A stretch of 64,000 nt of DNA from an uncultured Campylobacterales bacterium (GTDB lineage Bacteria; Campylobacterota; Campylobacteria; Campylobacterales; Arcobacteraceae). This document shows positions 57,551 through 64,000 of the stretch, piece after piece. Positions within the stretch are counted from its first letter, which is position 1; each line of letters starts with the position of its first letter. The notes under the pieces are model-generated. The model was not told the origin of the DNA. It saw nothing but the letters and a program-made list of their open reading frames with translations, and made no database searches. The translations under genes were made by a program, and so were the position numbers. The stretch spans positions 1 to 64,000 of the forward strand of contig CANNFB010000009.1 of NCBI GenBank assembly GCA_947503785.1. The letters run 5' to 3'.

Positions 57551-58470
57551 GAAATAACTTCATTCGCAACATCAAATCTATTTGCTGTCATTAAGTGTAT
57601 TTTTGGGTGTATTTTTCTAATTTCTTTGTAAATATCTTGACTTAGTCTCATTCCAACTTTATACTCTTCTTCTACAGATATTTTGTGAGCATTTTCAAGT
57701 TGGTCAATCCAATATTGCGGTACATGAATGCCAGGAACTTGAGCTTCTAAAAAAAGTGCAGTTCTTAGTTTTGTAATAGGAAATAATCCAAAGATTAATT
57801 GAGATTTCTTCTTATCTCCTGAAACATCTTCTTTTGCTTTATCAAATGTTTCAAGTAATTTTTTTGCATTATCAATATCAAATACTGGTTGAGAAATAAT
57901 TCCTAAAGAACCATTTTGTATTTTATTATGCATTTTTTTCTCTAATGTTGAGAAGTTTCTTGCATATGAATTTACAACTGAAAAAGGAAATATTTGCTTT
58001 GGTTCGATTTTAAAAGGATGCCCTGCAAAATCCATTCCATAATTAAATGATTTTATGATTTTTAAAAGCATTAATGAGTTTGATTCAAATACACCTTTTG
58101 AGTGTGGTTGGTCACTCATTTTTGCAGGATCTCCTGTAAGTGCTAAAATAGCTCGTACATCAAAATCACTAGCTCCTAATAAATCTGATTGTAAAGCAAT
58201 CTTATTTCTATCTCTCATACTCATAGTTGCAATTACTGGTTTGTTAAATTCCATTTGTAATTTAAGTGAGGCAAATAATGCGTTGTATTTTAATTTTGCA
58301 AGTGGGTTATCTGTACAAGAAAATCCATCTACTTTATTTTGTAGTTTAAATTTTTTAATTCTTTCAATAATATTATGCATAGAAGGTTCATGTTGTGGTG
58401 TTGTTTCTAATGTTAAATAATAGTCTTCTTGAAGTTTTTGTAGTAGTGTTTCAAACATAGGGAAAAACAA
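57547..58470 (-). CDS. Methylenetetrahydrofolate reductase-family protein
   Basis: A 307-residue TIM-barrel protein with MetF features: the FAD/folate-site strand LTLETTPQHEPS, CTDNPLAKLKY, IATMSMRDRN, ILALTGDP and GIISQPVFD. It is divergent from E. coli MetF, lacking the usual strict SFEFFPP start, so it may be a special-class MetF or a paralogue. It is coupled to ruvX by a 4-nt overlap. Confidence 0.8.
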   Translation of the reverse strand: MFFPMFETLLQKLQEDYYLTLETTPQHEPSMHNIIERIKKFKLQNKVDGFSCTDNPLAKLKYNALFASLKLQMEFNKPVIATMSMRDRNKIALQSDLLGASDFDVRAILALTGDPAKMSDQPHSKGVFESNSLMLLKIIKSFNYGMDFAGHPFKIEPKQIFPFSVVNSYARNFSTLEKKMHNKIQNGSLGIISQPVFDIDNAKKLLETFDKAKEDVSGDKKKSQLIFGLFPITKLRTALFLEAQVPGIHVPQYWIDQLENAHKISVEEEYKVGMRLSQDIYKEIRKIHPKIHLMTANRFDVANEVIS

Positions 58471-58539
58471 TCCTTTTAGTATATTTAGTTAAATTTAGAT
58501 AATATTATATCCTTAAAAGACTAAAACTAGGGAAAATTA

Positions 58540-59160
58540 ATGAAATTAGCTATTTTTGATTTTGATTCAACACTTATGGATGGAGAGACAATAGACTTTC
58601 TAGCAGATGAGTTAGGAATAGGAAAAGAAGTTGCACTTATAACTGAAGAAGCTATGTCTGGACGACTTGATTTCTTTGAATCTTTAACTACAAGAGTAGG
58701 TTTATTAAAAGGTTTAGAGTATCAAAAAGCCGTTGATATTTGTAAAGATTTACCATTAATGCCAGGAGCAAAAGAACTAATTCCAGCTTTAAAAGCAAAA
58801 GGTTATAAAGTTGTATGTTTTTCAGGTGGCTTTAGAATTGGAACTAGTCCTGCAAAAGATATTTTAGGTTTAGATGCAGATTTTTCAAATGTATTACATG
58901 AAAAAGATGGAATATTAACAGGTCTTGTTGGTGGAGATATGATGTTTTCTCATTCAAAAGGTGATATGATTCAAAGACTACAGTCTTTATTGGGCGTAAC
59001 TCGTGCTGATACTTTAGTTTGTGGTGATGGAGCTAATGACTTATCTATGTTTGCACATGCAGATACAAGAATTGCCTTTTGTGCAAGAGAAGTATTAAAA
59101 AAAGAAGCAAATATTATTATAGATGAAAAAGATTTAACAAAAATATTAGAAAAAATATAA
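58540..59160 (+). CDS. serB: Phosphoserine phosphatase SerB
   Basis: A HAD-family phosphatase of 206 residues for the last step of serine synthesis. Motif I is FDFDSTL (Asp7, Asp9), motif II is CFSGGF, the Lys is in HSKGDM, and motif III is VCGDGANDLSMF. The substrate-specific Glu in DGETIDF is present. No ACT domain is attached, which is the short form. tal follows 9 nt later. Confidence 0.93.
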   Translation: MKLAIFDFDSTLMDGETIDFLADELGIGKEVALITEEAMSGRLDFFESLTTRVGLLKGLEYQKAVDICKDLPLMPGAKELIPALKAKGYKVVCFSGGFRIGTSPAKDILGLDADFSNVLHEKDGILTGLVGGDMMFSHSKGDMIQRLQSLLGVTRADTLVCGDGANDLSMFAHADTRIAFCAREVLKKEANIIIDEKDLTKILEKI

Positions 59161-59169
59161 GGAAAACAG

Positions 59170-60162
59170 ATGAGCTTAAAAGAAGATATTAATTACTCTT
59201 TATGGTGTGATTTTATAGAAAGAGATTTTTTAGAGAATAGATTTCAAGAGATAATTAAAGATGAAATTATTCAAGGTGCTACATCAAATCCTGCAATTTT
59301 TGAATCTTCAATTTCAAATTCTGTTGCATATAAACAACAACTTGATATGTTACAAGCAAATAATGCAAAAACTATTTATGAAGAATTAGCACTTACGGAT
59401 ATTAAAAGAGCAGCTGAATTACTTTCTTCTTTACATAAAGAAGATTCTGATGATGGCTTTATTTCAATTGAAGTGGATCCTTCATTATGTGATGATGCTC
59501 AAGGAACTATTGATGAAGGTGTAAGATTACACTCTTCAATAAATGCTGAAAATGTAATGATTAAAGTACCTGCAACTGAAGCTGGATATATTGCTATGAG
59601 AGAATTAACTTCAAAAGGTATTCATGTAAATGCAACGTTGATTTTTTCTCCTATACAAGCTATTAAATGTGCGCAAGCCTTGGATGAAGGTATTAAAGAT
59701 TCTAATAAAGATATTAAAGCCGTAGTTTCTGTTTTTGTTTCTAGATTTGATAGAATGTGTGATGGGGAGTTTATCACTAAAGGTTTAGTAACTTCTAAAC
59801 TAGGTATCATAAACGCAACTAAATGTTATCATGAAATTAATAAGTTTAAAAACTCTAATATTAGAACATTATTTGCAAGTACAGGTGTAAAAGGAAATGA
59901 ATTATCACCTAGTTATTATATTGATAACTTAATCTTTCCAAACTCTGTAAATACTGCGCCTTTATCAACTATTGAAGATTGGGTAAAAGATGGAGTTAAA
60001 GAAGAAACAAATATTATGAGTGAAGAAGAGTGTAATGCATACTTTGAAAAAATAAAGAACAAGAAAGTAAATATGAATAATATTTATAATGAGCTATTAA
60101 CTCAAGGTTTAGATGCATTTAAAGTTTCATTTAAAGATTTATTATCAAAGTTAATTAACTAA
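59170..60162 (+). CDS. tal: Transaldolase
   Basis: A 330-residue TIM-barrel enzyme of the pentose phosphate pathway. The Schiff-base Lys132 is in VMIKVPATEAG, the N-terminal strand is QGATSNPAIFE, and ATLIFSPIQAIKCA and ASTGVKG follow. This is the Tal form typical of Campylobacterota and actinobacteria by length. It is in tandem with serB and close to the DAHP synthase gene. Confidence 0.93.
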   Translation: MSLKEDINYSLWCDFIERDFLENRFQEIIKDEIIQGATSNPAIFESSISNSVAYKQQLDMLQANNAKTIYEELALTDIKRAAELLSSLHKEDSDDGFISIEVDPSLCDDAQGTIDEGVRLHSSINAENVMIKVPATEAGYIAMRELTSKGIHVNATLIFSPIQAIKCAQALDEGIKDSNKDIKAVVSVFVSRFDRMCDGEFITKGLVTSKLGIINATKCYHEINKFKNSNIRTLFASTGVKGNELSPSYYIDNLIFPNSVNTAPLSTIEDWVKDGVKEETNIMSEEECNAYFEKIKNKKVNMNNIYNELLTQGLDAFKVSFKDLLSKLIN

Positions 60163-60212
60163 GTAAAAATAAGATAACATTTCAAAATTAAAAATACAAA
60201 AAAAGGCAGAAA

Positions 60213-61577
60213 ATGAAGAATTGGGAACCAAATAGTTGGAGAGACTTTCCAATAAAACAACAACCAACTTATACTGATTTAGATAAGTTAAACAAAGTAG
60301 AAAAAGAACTAGGTTCATATCCTCCACTTATTTTTGCAGGAGAAGCTTTAAATTTAAAGAATCAATTAGCTGATGTAGTAAATGGTAAAGCTTTCTTACT
60401 TCAAGGTGGAGATTGTGCTGAATCTTTTGCTTCATTTGATGCAAATAATATTAAGAATTTGTTTAAAGTTATGATGCAAATGTCTGTAGTTTTAACATTC
60501 TCAGGAGGATGTCCTGTTGTTAAAGTTGGACGAGTTGCTGGCCAATTTGCAAAACCTAGATCTTCTGATTTTGAAGAAATAAATGGAATTTCATTGCCTT
60601 CTTATAGAGGAGATATTGTAAATGATATTGAATTTAATGAAAAATCAAGAGGTCCAAAACCTAAAAAGTTATTAAAAGCATATAATCAAAGTGCTGCAAC
60701 GATGAACTTACTTCGAGCTTTTTCTCGTGGAGGTATGGCTGATTTAAATCAAGTACATTTATGGAATACAGACTTTGTAAATGATAATACTTTAGGTGAA
60801 AAATATAATGAGGTATCGCATAAAATTACTGAAGCACTTAATTTTATGAAAGCTTGTGGAATTACAAGTCAAACAACTCCAAACTTAGCTCAAACAACAC
60901 TATTTACTTCACATGAAGCATTGTTATTAAACTATGAACAAGCACTAACTAGAAGAGATTCAATTACTGGTGATTGGTTTAACTGTGCCGCTCATATGTT
61001 ATGGATAGGTGATAGAACAAGAGATTTAAAAGATGCTCATATTGAATATTTTAGAGGGATTAAAAATCCAATTGGATGTAAAGTAGGACCTTCTATGAAA
61101 GAAGATGAATTGATTCAGTTAATTGATACTTTAAATCCAGAGAATGAAGCGGGAAGACTAAACTTAATTGTGCGAATGGGTGCAAATAAAGTTGGAGATT
61201 TCTACCCAAAATTACTTGAAAGAGTAAAAAGAGAAGGGAAAAATGTATTATGGTCATGTGACCCAATGCATGGAAATACTATTAAAGCTGATAATGGTTA
61301 TAAAACTAGAGATTTTGAAGCAATATTATCTGAAGTAAAACAGTTCTTTCAAATCCATAGAGCTGAAGGTACTTATGCTGGTGGTATTCACTTAGAAATG
61401 ACTGGTCAAGATGTAACTGAGTGTACAGGAAGTGCAAGTTCAGCAGTTACTACTGAAGGACTAGCATCTCGATATCATACTCAATGTGACCCAAGATTAA
61501 ATGCTGACCAAGCACTTGAGTTATCATTTATGATTGCAGATACTTTAAAAGAAGCTAGAAAAGATTTAATTATATAA
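60213..61577 (+). CDS. Class II 3-deoxy-7-phosphoheptulonate synthase
   Basis: A 454-residue, plant-type (AroA-II) DAHP synthase that condenses erythrose 4-phosphate and PEP, the first step of the shikimate pathway. Signatures are [44 protein letters not shown] and [12 protein letters not shown]. Its E4P substrate is a product of transketolase and transaldolase. A bidirectional terminator follows. Confidence 0.96.
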   Translation: MKNWEPNSWRDFPIKQQPTYTDLDKLNKVEKELGSYPPLIFAGEALNLKNQLADVVNGKAFLLQGGDCAESFASFDANNIKNLFKVMMQMSVVLTFSGGCPVVKVGRVAGQFAKPRSSDFEEINGISLPSYRGDIVNDIEFNEKSRGPKPKKLLKAYNQSAATMNLLRAFSRGGMADLNQVHLWNTDFVNDNTLGEKYNEVSHKITEALNFMKACGITSQTTPNLAQTTLFTSHEALLLNYEQALTRRDSITGDWFNCAAHMLWIGDRTRDLKDAHIEYFRGIKNPIGCKVGPSMKEDELIQLIDTLNPENEAGRLNLIVRMGANKVGDFYPKLLERVKREGKNVLWSCDPMHGNTIKADNGYKTRDFEAILSEVKQFFQIHRAEGTYAGGIHLEMTGQDVTECTGSASSAVTTEGLASRYHTQCDPRLNADQALELSFMIADTLKEARKDLII

Positions 61578-61601
61578 TTAAATCTTTTAAGTTTTTAGCA
61601 T

Positions 61602-61638
61602 AAAAAAAGGGAGATAGTTTTACTATCTCCCTTTTTTT
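61602..61638. terminator. Strong bidirectional terminator
   Basis: A 17-bp perfect stem (AAAAAAAGGGAGATAGT / ACTATCTCCCTTTTTTT) with a TTT loop, serving the DAHP synthase gene on the plus strand and the ArsC-like/gatC genes on the minus strand. Confidence 0.9.
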
Positions 61639-61659
61639 ATCTCTAATTTTTTTAGATGA

Positions 61660-62001
61660 TTATAAAAAAGTTTCTTTATAAATCTCTTCTTTAAAAGCTA
61701 CTAAAACTTTTCCATCATATTCAACTAGAGGTCTTTTTAAGAGCATAGGCTCTTTTTTTAACCACTGTATTTTCCCATCATCATCTAAATTTAACTCTTT
61801 TAATTTTAAAGTTCTATATTTAGTACCTCTTGAATTAAATAGTAAATTTATATCTGCTTTTTCTACCCATGAATCTATTAGATCTGAAGTTGGTAATTCT
61901 TTTTTAAAATCAAAAAATTCAACGTCTATTTCGTTGTCCTTAAAAAACCTTAAGGCTTTTCTAACAGAGTCTCAGGTTTTTATTCCATAAACCTTAAACA
62001 T
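61660..62001 (-). CDS. ArsC/YffB-family protein with in-frame UGA: candidate selenoprotein
   Basis: On the minus strand an ATG at 62001-61999, behind ribosome site AGGAAG and 8 nt after gatC, opens a 113-codon frame to TAA at 61662-61660. The only internal stop is UGA at codon 10 (61974-61972). The product reads MFKVYGIKT-U-DSVRKALRFF and continues through SRGTKYRTLKL to LLKRPLVEYDGKVLVAF, the layout of YffB/Spx-like ArsC proteins (family start LYGIKNCDT, RGT, KRP). The UGA stands exactly at the family's redox Cys. All other codons, the frame and the C-terminus are intact, so decay is unlikely. A hairpin suited to SECIS follows at 61965-61933. Alternative: a TGC/TGT-to-TGA point mutation or sequencing error. 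No Sec machinery genes lie in the window. Confidence 0.8.
61933..61965 (-). promoter_or_regulatory. Candidate bacterial SECIS element
   Basis: In the minus-strand mRNA, 22 nt after the UGA, an apical loop GGUUUU is closed by the 6-bp stem CCUUAA/UUAAGG. An outer GUU/AAC pairing flanks an internal loop. A G at the loop start and this distance agree with bacterial SECIS rules, and the loop begins GGU as in the E. coli fdhF element. Confidence 0.6.
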
Positions 62002-62009
62002 TTTTCTTC

Positions 62010-62300
62010 CTATTCTATAATTTTTGGTACGACAAAAAACCCATCTTCACTTTTTGGTGCATGATCTAAAATGTGTTTTGATAGTTCTAAGTCTTGATTT
62101 GCGTTATCTTCTCTAAGTGGTGTTCCACCCTCAATTGTACTAAATGTAGCTTCAATATTTGATACATCTATCTCATTTAAGTTTTCAACAAAGTTAATAA
62201 TATCAGCAAGTTCTGCTTTTAAATTTTCTTTTTTTGACTCATCTATTTCTAAACTAGATAGTTTTGATAGTTTTGCAATTAAGTTATCATCAACAGTCAT
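62010..62300 (-). CDS. gatC: Aspartyl/glutamyl-tRNA amidotransferase subunit C
   Basis: A 96-residue subunit of GatCAB, which amidates misacylated Glu-tRNA(Gln) and Asp-tRNA(Asn). The family pattern is LSKLSSLEIDE..., DIINFVENLNEIDVSNIE and TPLREDN, ending in the DGFFVVPKII segment. It lies upstream of the UGA-containing ArsC-like gene on the same strand. Confidence 0.93.
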   Translation of the reverse strand: MTVDDNLIAKLSKLSSLEIDESKKENLKAELADIINFVENLNEIDVSNIEATFSTIEGGTPLREDNANQDLELSKHILDHAPKSEDGFFVVPKIIE

Positions 62301-62364
62301 ATTTTTCCTTATAATTTCTAATATATATCTATTTTAACATAAAAATAGAAAATCTTCTTTTAAT

Positions 62365-63510
<1,146 letters not shown>

Positions 63511-63656
63511 TTAAAAGAATTATATCTAAAGTAAATTAATATTTAAATTTATAATTATTAATTTATCTAAAAGCCTTGTTATGGAGATAAAATAAAATTA
63601 TTTATTTTATCTTTTTTTTGTTATACTTATAAAGCATATATTTTACAAGGAAAAAA

Positions 63657-64000
63657 ATGAAATTATTATTATGTTTATTAATCTGCTCAAGTGTTATCTT
63701 TGCAAAAGCAAAAGAATTTACATTAAAAGAAGCAATAAATATTGCTTTAGAAAATAATCATCAAAGTAAGATTTCAAAAGTTGCACTAGAAATTGCAAAT
63801 ACTCAATATAACCAAGCACTTAGTGCAAATTATCCAGCCTTAAATGCAATGGTTGTCGGACAGAGACTGAACGAAGATCTTATTTTTCAGCAAAGAGGTT
63901 CATTTACTTTACCATCAGATGTAAGTAAGACATTTGCTCTTGCTAATACTTTAAATACTAATTTTGTAGTACCTGCAGAATTAGCTGCGTATGGAATAAC
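63657..64000 (+). CDS. TolC-like outer membrane efflux protein, 5' part
   Basis: The frame opens at ATG 63657 behind ACAAGGAAA and runs off the window after 114 codons. A signal peptide (about 1-18, ending FAKA) is followed by FTLKEAINIALENNHQSKISKVALEIANTQY, in the style of the first TolC/OEP helical repeat, and ALSANYPALNAM. It is probably the outer membrane channel of an efflux pump or type I secretion system; the giant adhesin at the other end of the window would need such a protein, but a link is not shown. Confidence 0.8.
   Translation, partial: MKLLLCLLICSSVIFAKAKEFTLKEAINIALENNHQSKISKVALEIANTQYNQALSANYPALNAMVVGQRLNEDLIFQQRGSFTLPSDVSKTFALANTLNTNFVVPAELAAYGI

Noticed and set aside
61972..61974. 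Reading the UGA as proof of a pseudogene
   Set aside because: It is the sole defect in an otherwise perfect gene, at the redox-Cys position, with a SECIS-like hairpin behind it. A mutation or sequencing error remains possible and is listed as the alternative.

Overview
The window is a compact, strongly AT-rich stretch of bacterial chromosome. The gene set and sequence style point to a Campylobacterota member close to Arcobacter (Arcobacteraceae). Indicators are two histidine kinases whose H-box reads HQWRQPL, scattered small flagellar operons, two amtB-glnK pairs, a class II DAHP synthase, and -10 boxes (TATAAT) with little recognisable -35. This assignment is inference from gene content. No rRNA, tRNA, CRISPR array or insertion sequence was seen, and gene density is very high with mostly short gaps.

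Layout. 1-5.4 kb: the 3' part of a giant calcium-binding, type I-secreted surface protein with near-identical 93-residue repeats, followed by an orphan histidine kinase. 6.4-9.8 kb: transketolase, a 3-hydroxyisobutyrate dehydrogenase-like reductase and a small membrane protein. 9.9-16.2 kb: an LrgA/LrgB pair and a MOSC protein, then an arsenic/metal resistance operon behind a clear inverted-repeat operator (ArsR, gamma-glutamylcyclotransferase-like, ArsB, ArsC, a degenerate metallo-beta-lactamase-fold protein, an ArsP-type permease and a mini-thioredoxin). 16.3-22.2 kb: a soluble PAS chemoreceptor, RarD, and an MFS-PlsC-AMP-ligase fusion for phospholipid recycling. 22.2-34.9 kb: nitrogen signalling, with GlnD coupled to a degenerate NtrC-like AAA protein, then amtB-glnK-amtB-glnK-pyrC, with a sensor kinase, a PDC-type membrane protein and an ankyrin protein between. 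34.9-45 kb: flagellar genes (FliM, FlgI; FliQ, FliJ-like, MotE-like, FliL, FlgH; FlgK, FliD, FliS, FliT-like). 45-50.2 kb: TilS, RimO, YceI, PanC, a lone ABC permease and AcpS. 50.2-57.2 kb: an accessory polymorphic-toxin locus. 57.2-63.5 kb: RuvX, a MetF-like protein, SerB, transaldolase, class II DAHP synthase, then an ArsC-like gene with an in-frame UGA, GatC and Tgt. The window ends inside a TolC-like gene.

Two items stand out. First, 61660-62001 (minus) is an intact 113-codon ArsC/YffB-family gene whose only internal stop is a UGA exactly where the family has its catalytic Cys. A hairpin with a GGU-starting loop lies 22 nt further on, so this is a selenoprotein candidate that ordinary gene calling misses. 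Second, 50282-57167 holds a 1325-residue PAAR-like (DUF4280) toxin and its overlapping repeat lipoprotein. It is followed by a start-less second toxin tail whose leader is a 97%-identical copy of the first toxin, and by a second, paralogous lipoprotein. This looks like a toxin/immunity array with displaced or exchangeable tails.
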